From Thalassobius sp049116315 (GTDB taxonomy: Bacteria > Pseudomonadota > Alphaproteobacteria > Rhodobacterales > Rhodobacteraceae), in assembly GCA_049116315.1 (NCBI GenBank), contig JAGDZD010000001.1:186001-250000 (forward strand): 64,000 nt of DNA, given 5' to 3'. This document shows, piece after piece, positions 7,715 through 15,364 of this stretch. The position numbers and the translations under genes are program-made. The stretch's first letter is position 1. Every line of letters starts with the position of its first letter. The notes under the pieces are model-generated. The model worked only from the letters and a program-made list of their open reading frames with translations, was not told the DNA's origin and searched no databases.

Positions 7715-9196
7715 TCAGACCGAAAGGCAGATGTATTTCATTTCCATATAGTCTTCCATGCCATGGTGGCTGCCTTCGCGGCCCAGACCGGATTGCTTTA
7801 CCCCGCCAAACGGCGCCATTTCTGTGGAAATGATCCCGGTGTTGACGCCCACAATCCCGTATTCCAAAGCTTCGGCCACTTTGTACACGCGGCTCAGGTC
7901 ATTGGCGTAGAAGTATGAGGCCAAGCCAAAGATGGTGTCATTGGCCAAGTCGATGACTTCGTCTTCGTCTTTGAACCGGAAGAGCGGGGCAAGAGGCCCA
8001 AAGGTTTCATCACTGGCAAACAGCATGTCTTTGGTTGCACCGGTGACAATGGTCGGAGGCAAGAAATAGCCTTCTCCTTGCAAGGGCTCGCCGCCACCAA
8101 GGATGACGTCGCCGCCTTTGGCTTTGGCGTCCGCCACATGCTCTTGCACCTTTTGGATCGCGGCGGGGGAGATCAGCGGGCCAAGATCTGTGCCCTCTGT
8201 CAGGCCGTCGCCCAGTGTGAGCTGCTCAACAGCTGCTTTCAGCTTGGCGGCAAAGGCATCATAGACGCCGTCTTGCACATAGATCCGGTTGGCGCAGACA
8301 CAGGTCTGACCGTTGTTGCGAAATTTGCACATGATCGCACCGGCCACGGCGGCATCAAGGTCGGCGTCATCAAAGACGATGAACGGCGCGTTGCCCCCCA
8401 GCTCCATCGAGCATTTCATCACCTGATCAGCCGCTTGGCGCAGCAATATCCGCCCCACATTGGTCGAGCCGGTAAAGGTCAGCTTGCGCACGCCCGGATT
8501 TTCACAAAACTCTTGTCCTGTGCCTGCCGCATCGGTGGTTGGGACAATCGACAGAACCCCTTTGGGAATTCCTGCACGATCAGCCAAAACCCCAAGGGCC
8601 AAAGCAGACAGCGGTGTCAGCTCAGACGGGCGCGCCACAAAGGCACAGCCTGCCGCCAAAGCAGGGCCTGCCTTGCGCGTGATCATGGCGTTGGGAAAGT
8701 TCCACGGCGTGATCGATGCGGCGACGCCGATGGGCTGCTTAAGCACCATGATACGTTTGTCGCGCTGGTGTCCGGGAATGGTTTCGCCGTAAACACGTTT
8801 GGCCTCTTCGGCAAAATATTCAATAAAGCTGGCACCATAGGCGATTTCACCTTTGGCCTCAGCCAAGGGTTTGCCCTGTTCCGCCGTTAGGATCAGCGCC
8901 AGATCATCTTGGTGTTCCATCATCAGATCAAACCAGCGGCGCAAAATGATCGCGCGCTCTTTGCCGGTCAGCTTGGCCCAGTCTTTCTGGGCGGCTTCGG
9001 CTTTGGCGATGGCATCACGCACCTGTTCGCGGCTTGGGTCGGCAACCTCGGCCAGAACGTCGCCGCGCGCGGGGTTGGTGACAGCATAGGTGGCCCCGGT
9101 GTCGGCATCCACCCATTCTCCTGCGATATAGGCCTGCGTGGCCAGCAATGATGGGTCACTCAGACGCGACTTTAGATCGGTTTTTTGATCTAGCAT
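7715..9196 (-). CDS. gabD: NAD(P)-dependent succinate-semialdehyde dehydrogenase
   Basis: 493 residues of the aldehyde dehydrogenase superfamily. It oxidises succinate semialdehyde to succinate, the last step of 4-aminobutyrate breakdown. Visible signatures: TPWNFPNAMITRK cofactor region, the general base Glu265 in MELGGNAPF, the catalytic Cys299 in NNGQTCVCANRIYV, and the ETFGPLAPLFRF and PFGGVKQSGLGREG segments typical of GabD. The start is ATG at 9196, preceded by GGAGG; an ORF extending to 9262 lacks such a site. It stands alone here: no gabT or transport gene is adjacent. Closely related semialdehyde dehydrogenases are the only serious alternative. Confidence 0.88.
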   Translation of the reverse strand: MLDQKTDLKSRLSDPSLLATQAYIAGEWVDADTGATYAVTNPARGDVLAEVADPSREQVRDAIAKAEAAQKDWAKLTGKERAIILRRWFDLMMEHQDDLALILTAEQGKPLAEAKGEIAYGASFIEYFAEEAKRVYGETIPGHQRDKRIMVLKQPIGVAASITPWNFPNAMITRKAGPALAAGCAFVARPSELTPLSALALGVLADRAGIPKGVLSIVPTTDAAGTGQEFCENPGVRKLTFTGSTNVGRILLRQAADQVMKCSMELGGNAPFIVFDDADLDAAVAGAIMCKFRNNGQTCVCANRIYVQDGVYDAFAAKLKAAVEQLTLGDGLTEGTDLGPLISPAAIQKVQEHVADAKAKGGDVILGGGEPLQGEGYFLPPTIVTGATKDMLFASDETFGPLAPLFRFKDEDEVIDLANDTIFGLASYFYANDLSRVYKVAEALEYGIVGVNTGIISTEMAPFGGVKQSGLGREGSHHGMEDYMEMKYICLSV

Positions 9197-9277
9197 TTTG
9201 AAATCCTCCGGGAATAACTCTGGTATAGGGAAATCACCTGACGTTAAGGTTGTCCAGACCAAGTGCAGGAGAAGTGT

Positions 9278-10078
9278 ATGGAACTGGACGACGCCTACGC
9301 AAACGCAGCCTATATCCCGGGGAGTGACGACTATATCGCACGCTGGAGCAAGTTGGCGCAGGCGTTTCGCGACACCTTACAAGCGCAGGGTCGAGCTGAA
9401 CTGGATGTCAGCTATGGGCCAAGTGCGCGACAGGCGTTTGATCTCTTCTTGCCAGAGGGAGAAGCCAAGGGGCTGATGATCTTTGTGCATGGGGGCTATT
9501 GGCTGCGGTTCGACAAATCCAGCTGGTCGCATTTGGCGCAAGGCGCATTGGAGCGCGGCTGGGCGGTGGCCATGCCGTCGTATGACCTGTGCCCGGATGT
9601 GTCGATCCGTGAGATAATTCAACAGATCGCCACGATGATCCCGCAGGCCGCCCGCCGTGTTGAGGGGCCGATTGTTCTGTCGGGCCATTCGGCGGGGGGG
9701 CATTTGGTGGCGCGTATGGCGGTGCCGGGCCTTTTGCCGCCCGAAGTGGTTGTGCGTCTGTCACGGGTGATGCCCATTTCGCCGGTGGCTGATCTGCGCC
9801 CAATGCTCAAGACCTCGATGAATGCCCAGTTTAAGCTGAGCATTATGGAGGCGGCGTCAGACAGCCCCACCTTGATGCTGCCAATGCCCGGCGTGGACGT
9901 GGTTGTCTGGGTTGGCGGGGACGAGCGCCCGGTGTTTTTGGAGCAGGCCAAAATGCTCGGCAATGCATGGCGCAGCCCCTGCGTGGTTGATCCGGGGCGG
10001 CACCATTTTGATGTGATCGAAGGGTTGGCCGCTGGCGACAGCGAGATGATCGAACGCCTGTTGGGCCCCCAAGATTAG
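9278..10078 (+). CDS. Alpha/beta hydrolase, arylformamidase/esterase-like
   Basis: 266 residues. Contains the oxyanion-hole motif HGGYW (in MIFVHGGYWLRF), the nucleophile elbow GHSAGGH, a late Asp region (WVGGDERPVF) and the final His in GRHHFDVIEGL, so the Ser-Asp-His triad is complete. The HGGYW...GHSAGG spacing is that of kynurenine formamidase-like and hormone-sensitive-lipase-like esterases. Soluble, cytoplasmic. The ATG at 9278 is favoured by AGGAGA just upstream; a GTG at 9263 is less likely. It is divergent from gabD with about 80 bases between starts. No tryptophan degradation genes are near, so the substrate is uncertain. Confidence 0.75.
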   Translation: MELDDAYANAAYIPGSDDYIARWSKLAQAFRDTLQAQGRAELDVSYGPSARQAFDLFLPEGEAKGLMIFVHGGYWLRFDKSSWSHLAQGALERGWAVAMPSYDLCPDVSIREIIQQIATMIPQAARRVEGPIVLSGHSAGGHLVARMAVPGLLPPEVVVRLSRVMPISPVADLRPMLKTSMNAQFKLSIMEAASDSPTLMLPMPGVDVVVWVGGDERPVFLEQAKMLGNAWRSPCVVDPGRHHFDVIEGLAAGDSEMIERLLGPQD

Positions 10079-10081
10079 GCC

Positions 10082-10114
10082 GCCTTCGGCGAGAGTATTG
10101 AGAGCAAGATGAAA
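10082..10114 (+). repeat. Interspersed GAGTATTT-type repeat, copy 2
   Basis: GCCTTCGGCGAGAGTATT followed by GAGAGCAAGATGAAA, in the gap between two convergent genes (hydrolase and P1 peptidase). Shares the GCCTTCGGCGAGAGTATT start with the 15.3 kb copy. Confidence 0.75.
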
Positions 10115-10120
10115 AGGGCG

Positions 10121-11122
10121 CTAGCCAAAGCGGCTTTGCCACGTGTCCAGGAGATCGCTGGGCGCTGGGGTGGCGGCGTAGATCGCGCGGGCGATGGCGC
10201 GCGCCATGCAGGTGGCCGCAGCGTGGCCCAAATATAGCGTGTCGATCATCGGATCTTCGAAGGGGCGTGCGCCGGTCGAGAGCCCATAGATCAGATCCCC
10301 GTCCAGCGGCGTATGGGCCGGCACAACTGCGCGGGCAATCCCATCATGCGCGGCGGTGGCCAGTCGCGTGCATTGGGCTTTGGTGAGGGCAGCGTCGGTG
10401 GCGACGATGCCAATTGTGGTGTTGCCTTGCGGGGTGAGCTTGGTTGGCGGAAGATGGGCCTCGGGATACCGCGTTGCGGGGCCTTGCGCGCCAAATTCGC
10501 GATTCTGTTCAAAGGGGGCGGCCCAGAAATGGGGGCCCTGTGCGACCACAACGCTGCCCACCGGATTCACGGCGACCAAAGCGCCAACCGTATGACCAGA
10601 GGGTAAAACCACCGAGGCAGAGCCGAGCCCGCCTTTGAGGTTTGCGGTGGTGGCCCCGGTGCCCGCCCCATGTGAGCCAAGGTCAAAGTGGACTTGGGCG
10701 GCGTGCAGCGCTTGGATGCCGAGCGATTTATAAGGGTTGTCCTGCCAGGTTTTGTCGCCGTTGTTGAGCAGGTCAAACAAGATGGCAGCTGGCACAATGG
10801 GCACGTTTTGATCGCCAATTGTGAAGCCGCGACCTTGGGTGCGCAGTTCGTCCGCCACGCCTGAAGCGGCGTCCAAGCCAAACAGGGACCCGCCCGACAG
10901 GACCAGAGCATCAATTTGTTCAACGGTTTTGTCGGGCGCAAGCAGGTCACTATCGCGGGTGCCGGGGGCGCCGCCCATCACATGCATGCCAGCGACAAAG
11001 GGGGTGTCGCCAATTAACACCGTGGAGCCGGATTTCAGGGCGGCGTCGCTGGCATTGCCGACTTTCAGGCCTTGGATGTCGGTGATTAAGTTTAAAGCAC
11101 CGGGTTTGGGCGGGACGGTCAT
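10121..11122 (-). CDS. P1 family (S58) peptidase, DmpA/NylC-like
   Basis: 333 residues of the N-terminal-nucleophile P1/S58 family (DmpA aminopeptidase, 6-aminohexanoate-oligomer hydrolase NylC). These are made as a precursor that cuts itself before a Ser or Thr which then becomes the catalytic residue. Here the site should be Asn234-Thr235 in NTTIGIVATDAAL; upstream GGLGSASVVLPSGHTVGALV forms the large-subunit core, and downstream HDGIARAVVPAHTPLDGD is the conserved small-subunit segment. The ATG at 11122 with AGGAT upstream is preferred over 11236. Convergent with the hydrolase, divergent from creatinase. Substrate probably small amides or peptides. Confidence 0.85.
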   Translation of the reverse strand: MTVPPKPGALNLITDIQGLKVGNASDAALKSGSTVLIGDTPFVAGMHVMGGAPGTRDSDLLAPDKTVEQIDALVLSGGSLFGLDAASGVADELRTQGRGFTIGDQNVPIVPAAILFDLLNNGDKTWQDNPYKSLGIQALHAAQVHFDLGSHGAGTGATTANLKGGLGSASVVLPSGHTVGALVAVNPVGSVVVAQGPHFWAAPFEQNREFGAQGPATRYPEAHLPPTKLTPQGNTTIGIVATDAALTKAQCTRLATAAHDGIARAVVPAHTPLDGDLIYGLSTGARPFEDPMIDTLYLGHAAATCMARAIARAIYAATPAPSDLLDTWQSRFG

Positions 11123-11284
11123 ACGGGGGCATCCTAAGGCTATGCGTGAAAAATCATCTTGCCAGATTGCACTGGGTGAGCAAGGTGGTTGTAGAGGCAA
11201 GGCGATGGCGTCGCCACATGGTTTCCATGCGCCCACTCACGTGTCCTGAACGCCGGGACCTTTCTTTTGCAAGGAGGGTCAAAA

Positions 11285-12493
11285 ATGACATCCCGTCCAG
11301 ATATGTACCGTTACCACAATGGCGCGCAAGCGGTTTTGCCGTTCTCATCCGCTGAATATGAGATGCGCCTTGCTGGCCTGCGCCAAATCATGCGCGACTT
11401 GGGGGTTGAGGCCACTGTGCTGACCTCGATGCACAACATCGCCTATTATAGCGGGTTCTTATATTGCGCCTTTGGTCGGCCCTATGCGCTTGTTGTGACG
11501 CCGTCCGAGACCGTCACGATCAGCGCAGGCATCGATGCCGGTCAGCCTTGGCGGCGCTGCCATGGCGACAACATCACCTATACGGATTGGCGGCGCGACA
11601 ACTATTGGCGGGCAATTGTCTCGGTGGCCGGAGAAGGGGCGGTTGTGGGATTTGAGAGCGATCACCTGAGCCTGTTGCAGAGCGCCAAGTTGGATCACTT
11701 TATGAAACCCAAGGCGCGGGTGGATGTGTTTGAGGCGACCATGCGCCAGCGTATGTACAAGAGCCCTGCTGAGATCGCCTTGATCCGCGAAGGGGCGCGG
11801 ATTGCCGATGTTGGCGGGTATGCCATCCGCGATGCCATCAAACCGGGTGTTCGAGAGATCGATGTGGCGATGGCAGGGCGAGACGCGATGGAGGTCGAAA
11901 TCGCCCGCGCGTTTCCTGAGGCGGAATACCGGGACACTTGGGTCTGGTTCCAATCGGGGATCAACACGGATGGGGCGCATAACCCGGTGACGGCGCGGGC
12001 TTTACAGCATGGCGATATCCTGAGCCTGAACACCTTCCCGATGATTTCTGGATATTACACGGCGCTTGAGCGCACCTTGTTCGTGGGGGAGGTTGATGAG
12101 GCCAGCTTGAAAATCTGGCAGGCCAATGTGGCGGCGCATGAGTATGGCATGTCGCAGCTGAAGCCGGGGGCCAGCTGCGCTGAGGTCACAGAGGCTGTGA
12201 ACCGTTTCTTAGAAGACCGGAATTTGCTGCAGTACCGTACGTTTGGGTATGGTCATAGCTTTGGTGTTCTCAGCCACTATTACGGGCGCGAAGCCGGATT
12301 GGAGTTGCGTGAAGACATCGACACCGTTCTAGAGCCCGGCATGGTGATCAGCATGGAGCCAATGCTGACCATTGCCGATGGGCAACCCGGAGCAGGTGGG
12401 TATCGCGAGCATGATATTCTGGTGATCACCGAAGACGGCAATGAAAACATCACTGGGTATCCCTACGGGCCGGATTTCAACGTGGTTGGGTGA
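11285..12493 (+). CDS. Creatinase (creatine amidinohydrolase)
   Basis: 402 residues, one short of the classical Pseudomonas creatinase, which cuts creatine to sarcosine and urea. Long stretches agree with that enzyme as I remember it: FGRPYALVV, FQSGINTDGAHNPVT, GYYTALERTLF, YRTFGYGHSFG, SHYYGREAGLELREDIDTVLEPGM and GAGGYREHDIL. The catalytic His falls at residue 232 (GAHNP), with Glu in ALERTLF and SMEPM. Fold is the pita-bread M24 family without a metal centre. AAGGAGG (11271-11277) precedes the ATG. Creatininase, sarcosine oxidase and urease genes are not in the window, so the substrate must come from outside or from elsewhere on the genome. Confidence 0.88.
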   Translation: MTSRPDMYRYHNGAQAVLPFSSAEYEMRLAGLRQIMRDLGVEATVLTSMHNIAYYSGFLYCAFGRPYALVVTPSETVTISAGIDAGQPWRRCHGDNITYTDWRRDNYWRAIVSVAGEGAVVGFESDHLSLLQSAKLDHFMKPKARVDVFEATMRQRMYKSPAEIALIREGARIADVGGYAIRDAIKPGVREIDVAMAGRDAMEVEIARAFPEAEYRDTWVWFQSGINTDGAHNPVTARALQHGDILSLNTFPMISGYYTALERTLFVGEVDEASLKIWQANVAAHEYGMSQLKPGASCAEVTEAVNRFLEDRNLLQYRTFGYGHSFGVLSHYYGREAGLELREDIDTVLEPGMVISMEPMLTIADGQPGAGGYREHDILVITEDGNENITGYPYGPDFNVVG

Positions 12494-12802
12494 CGGGCTG
12501 GGGCGCATAAGGCGCCTCACTTCCCCGCTATGTAAGAGGAGATATGCGCCCGCCTCTTGCGGGGTGGGCGCGCACCGTGGTGTGGTTTTCTGCGCCCAAA
12601 CTGATCCACTGTTGCGGGGGCTGAGCGAGTACAGCTTGGACGCAACACGGGACACGGTACAAAATCCCAAAAAATCAATGATCCTGCGCTATCTTTCGCC
12701 GGTTGCATTTGCAACACTTGCGCCGAATTCGCGCAATTAGGAGATGTAAATGAGCGTTACACTTCCTATATTGTCGGTAAGTTATTGATAAAAGGAGACT
12801 AG
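12494..12802 (+). other. Intergenic region before the uncharacterised operon
   Basis: 309 bases. Holds a small hairpin right after creatinase (GGCGC 12502-12506 with GCGCC 12512-12516, no T-run), a palindrome TTGCATTTGCAA (12703-12714), a 12-codon ORF with its own Shine-Dalgarno (12750-12788) and the AAGGAG site of the next gene. The operon promoter probably lies around 12700-12750, but I see no strong -35/-10 pair. Confidence 0.45.
12750..12788 (+). CDS. Possible 12-residue leader peptide
   Basis: ATG at 12750 opens MSVTLPILSVSY then TGA. TAGGAG lies 6 bases upstream, a proper Shine-Dalgarno spacing, and the stop is 14 bases before the start of the coiled-coil gene, close enough for translational coupling. 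No run of one amino acid that would suggest classical attenuation. Could be chance. Confidence 0.25.
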   Translation: MSVTLPILSVSY

Positions 12803-13882
12803 ATGATGGCGGATTTTGACGCACAGGTCATGGAATCTCAGAAACAAGTGGCCGAGGCCCAAAGCAAAATTTCTGAGCTCACAACTCGTATTGAGACAGC
12901 ACGCAACAAATTGAAATCTGGCGACGAGGCGATGATTGATATTGAAAACGCCTCGTTGGACGATGTTCATGCACATGCCGATGTGATGAATGCGAATATC
13001 GCAGAATTGATTATGGGGCTGGACGATGTCACCGCAGCCTTCTCAGAAGACTTTGACCAAATGCGCAGCAAAACCGGCTGGGAAAGCTTTGTCGGGATCT
13101 TTTCCAAGGGAAAATCAGATTCCATGCGCCAAGAGCGGGTCCGCACAGCCAACATCGACGATAAGCTGCAAGACCTGATTGGCAAATCAGATGTGATCAC
13201 CAAGCTGCTGGAAGGCCAGTTGGCAACGTTGAACGAGCAAAAAGAGAAGGTCGAAGCAAACCTTGTCGAAACGCTTGATGAGCGTGAATTGACAGTGGGT
13301 GAACTGGAAGCGATGCGGGCCGAAATCTTGGCCCTGGATCCCAAGATCATTGCTCTTGAAAACAAGATTTCGGTCACGCAAGACGCGGCGGAGCGGACCA
13401 AACTTGAAACCGAGCTGGCTGAATTGAACTCGGGTTACAACGAGTTGGTGCAGCAAGAACAGGTCAAGCTTGCGAATTCTCAGACGCTTGAGCGCTATAT
13501 CGAAAAGGGCAAAAGCTGGGTGGATTCGTTGCAAAACCAAGCGGCCACTCAGATGGTGTTGATCAACAAATTGCAGACAGACACCAAACAGCGCGTTGTT
13601 TTGTATGATGCGTTGACCAAATCATTGAAAACAGCGCAGCAACAAGACGTTGCGCACCGGATCAACGAAATTGGTGTTGAGACTGACAAAGAAGCACAAG
13701 CCGCAATGGCCGCAATTGGAACCGCGACCAATCAGCGTATGGCCGACATGATGGAGTCACACGAGGATCATATGGTTTTCGCGCGCGATGTTTTGGCGGC
13801 CAAGGCCAAAGCTGACGAACGGTTTGCCCGTCGTTTTCAGGCGATTGTCGAGAAGCACGACAAAAACCTATACGGAGAGTGA
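12803..13882 (+). CDS. Coiled-coil protein resembling the TelA toxic-anion-resistance family
   Basis: 359 residues, almost wholly alpha-helical, no signal peptide or membrane segment. Heptad-rich stretches run at about 1-45, 125-215 and 225-290. The order of parts - a short hydrophobic loop (KTGWESFVGIFSKGKS), a long hairpin of coiled coils, then QNQAATQMVLINKLQTDTKQRVVLYDALTKSL - resembles TelA/KlaA proteins (PF05816-like) in layout, but I cannot confirm sequence homology by eye. Starts at either of two adjacent ATGs; AAGGAG at 12792-12797 supports both. First gene of a seven-gene block with an AAA ATPase and membrane proteins, suggesting a scaffold or membrane-associated role. Function unknown. 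Confidence 0.75.
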   Translation: MMADFDAQVMESQKQVAEAQSKISELTTRIETARNKLKSGDEAMIDIENASLDDVHAHADVMNANIAELIMGLDDVTAAFSEDFDQMRSKTGWESFVGIFSKGKSDSMRQERVRTANIDDKLQDLIGKSDVITKLLEGQLATLNEQKEKVEANLVETLDERELTVGELEAMRAEILALDPKIIALENKISVTQDAAERTKLETELAELNSGYNELVQQEQVKLANSQTLERYIEKGKSWVDSLQNQAATQMVLINKLQTDTKQRVVLYDALTKSLKTAQQQDVAHRINEIGVETDKEAQAAMAAIGTATNQRMADMMESHEDHMVFARDVLAAKAKADERFARRFQAIVEKHDKNLYGE

Positions 13883-14078
13883 TCGTCATCGCCCCGGGCG
13901 GATCGCTTCGATCGCAACAAGGTCCCAATTGACCCAAAGGGTCTGGGGCGCTGATCGGTCGAGTGCGCGGCACCTCAGTGACCCGACCATAATCGCCATT
14001 CGCTGCGCGTACAGCAGCAGGTGACACGCCCACTGATGCACAGGGATCGTTATTGAAACGGTGTCAAAAGGAGAGGAC
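13883..14078 (+). other. 196-base gap inside the uncharacterised operon
   Basis: No convincing ORF or terminator. A small palindrome GATCG-CTT-CGATC lies near 13901-13913. A second promoter for the downstream genes is possible; none is obvious. Confidence 0.4.
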
Positions 14079-15206
14079 ATGAACGACTTCAACGGTGATC
14101 GCAGTCATGCGGCGCTGAAGGATACATTCGCAAGTCGTCGCTACTTCGACAAGTTTGCGCGGATCACCGATCATCTCGGTGCTGTTGCCGTGCAGATGCA
14201 GGCTGATGGTGAGTTGAGCGAGGAAGAGGTGAAAATCCTTACGCGCTATGTGTCCGAAATTGGCTACACGTTTCAAGCTCTGAGCATGAAGTACCTGCTG
14301 GTGGGGCGCGATGCCGGGCAATTTTTGGGGTCGCTTGCGATCGACACAGTCGACAGCGGGTTCCCGATCTTTAATGAACTGCTGGTGATGGCCAACGATG
14401 CAATGCAAGCGCAAACGCATCTGGAAAACATGCCCAGTGCGGAAGCGCTGAAACGGCAGATGGTGGAAAAGATTGTCAGCGAACAAGAACTGCCCACCAA
14501 GTTGCAATTCGCCTTGTCACAGCGACTTTACTACGAAGAGCTGGCCAAAGGATATCTGTTCTGGGCGCGCAACGATCCACGTGCAATCTGGCTGGGCGGC
14601 GATCAATCGCGACGGCGCTATTTGGTGCATTGGGCGGTCTATGACAGCGAGTTGAATTTGCCCGTGGTCTATTTGATGGATGTCGAAGACACCGGCAAGC
14701 GTGGGTTGCCCCGAGATGAAAGACGCTGGCCAGAAGTGCAGTCGCATTTGATGGGCCAGTCGCTGGGTGGGCTGAAATTGGTCACCATCGCCAAAGGGTT
14801 TGACGAACAGTTCAACGACCTACACCCCAAGAAACTGCGACGCTTGCATCTTGGGCCTATGTATTCTCACGCGTATACCCGCCAAGCGGGCCCGCTGCGT
14901 GAAGTTCTGGCAGAGGCGCGGAGTCCGCAAGGGCAGGATTGGGCGCTGGCTTGGACGGTGGAAGAGCTGAAAAGCGAAAGGGTGACCGAAGAACGTGTGG
15001 GCTGGTTCTCGACTGCTGAGCGAGAGATCTTTGCGCTGGACCCGTTTGGTGGGCGCGGTGTCGACACCGGGGCGACACGCACGGAACGCAATATCATCCT
15101 ACCCGAACGCCCGTTTCAGGTTTTGGCAGAGAAAGCCCCTCCGGGGTTTGCTCAGGTCCGTAAATTTGTCGTCAGCGCCAACAATCGCGTGCTGCGCCAC
15201 AGATGA
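14079..15206 (+). CDS. Uncharacterised protein with TerB-like helical N-terminus
   Basis: 375 residues from ATG 14079 (AAGGAGAGG just upstream; a GTG at 14061 is less likely). I do not recognise the family. Residues about 25-70 (ITDHLGAVAVQMQADGELS then EEEVKILTRYVSEIGYTF) have the A-x-ADGxxSxEE helix pattern of TerB-type tellurite-resistance domains, which is suggestive only. The middle and C-terminal parts are mixed: LVHWAVYDSELNLPVVYLMDVEDTG looks like a beta-strand pair, followed by basic loops and a PERPFQVL segment. No signal peptide or membrane helix. The position between the TelA-like protein and the AAA ATPase points to a shared complex. Confidence 0.7.
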   Translation: MNDFNGDRSHAALKDTFASRRYFDKFARITDHLGAVAVQMQADGELSEEEVKILTRYVSEIGYTFQALSMKYLLVGRDAGQFLGSLAIDTVDSGFPIFNELLVMANDAMQAQTHLENMPSAEALKRQMVEKIVSEQELPTKLQFALSQRLYYEELAKGYLFWARNDPRAIWLGGDQSRRRYLVHWAVYDSELNLPVVYLMDVEDTGKRGLPRDERRWPEVQSHLMGQSLGGLKLVTIAKGFDEQFNDLHPKKLRRLHLGPMYSHAYTRQAGPLREVLAEARSPQGQDWALAWTVEELKSERVTEERVGWFSTAEREIFALDPFGGRGVDTGATRTERNIILPERPFQVLAEKAPPGFAQVRKFVVSANNRVLRHR

Positions 15207-15241
15207 GGGTGAGCGCGGCAAATTCTGCCTAGAATTTGGTC

Positions 15242-15295
15242 CGGAAAATCTCATTTTCCGTGCCTTCGGCGAGAGTATTTTGAGCAAGTTGAAAG
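15242..15295 (+). repeat. Hairpin plus GAGTATTT-type repeat, copy 3, inside the operon
   Basis: A perfect palindrome CGGAAAAT-CTC-ATTTTCCG (15242-15260) runs directly into TGCCTTCGGCGAGAGTATTT followed by TGAGCAAGTTGAAA. It fills the gap between the TerB-like gene and the AAA ATPase gene. With no T-run after the stem it is not a standard terminator, but it could dampen or process the transcript. Confidence 0.75.
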
Positions 15296-15364
15296 CAACA
15301 CAAGGCCCTGAGCGCCGATTTGATCGGACACCTCAATGGGCCATTGGATTTGGAAGGAAACATT

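Noticed and set aside
8078..8890. 270-codon plus-strand ORF inside gabD
   Set aside because: Shadow of a well-conserved dehydrogenase.
13662..14033. 123-codon minus-strand ORF across the gap after the coiled-coil gene
   Set aside because: Overlaps the real gene's end, Arg/Pro-rich random-looking translation, no start signal.
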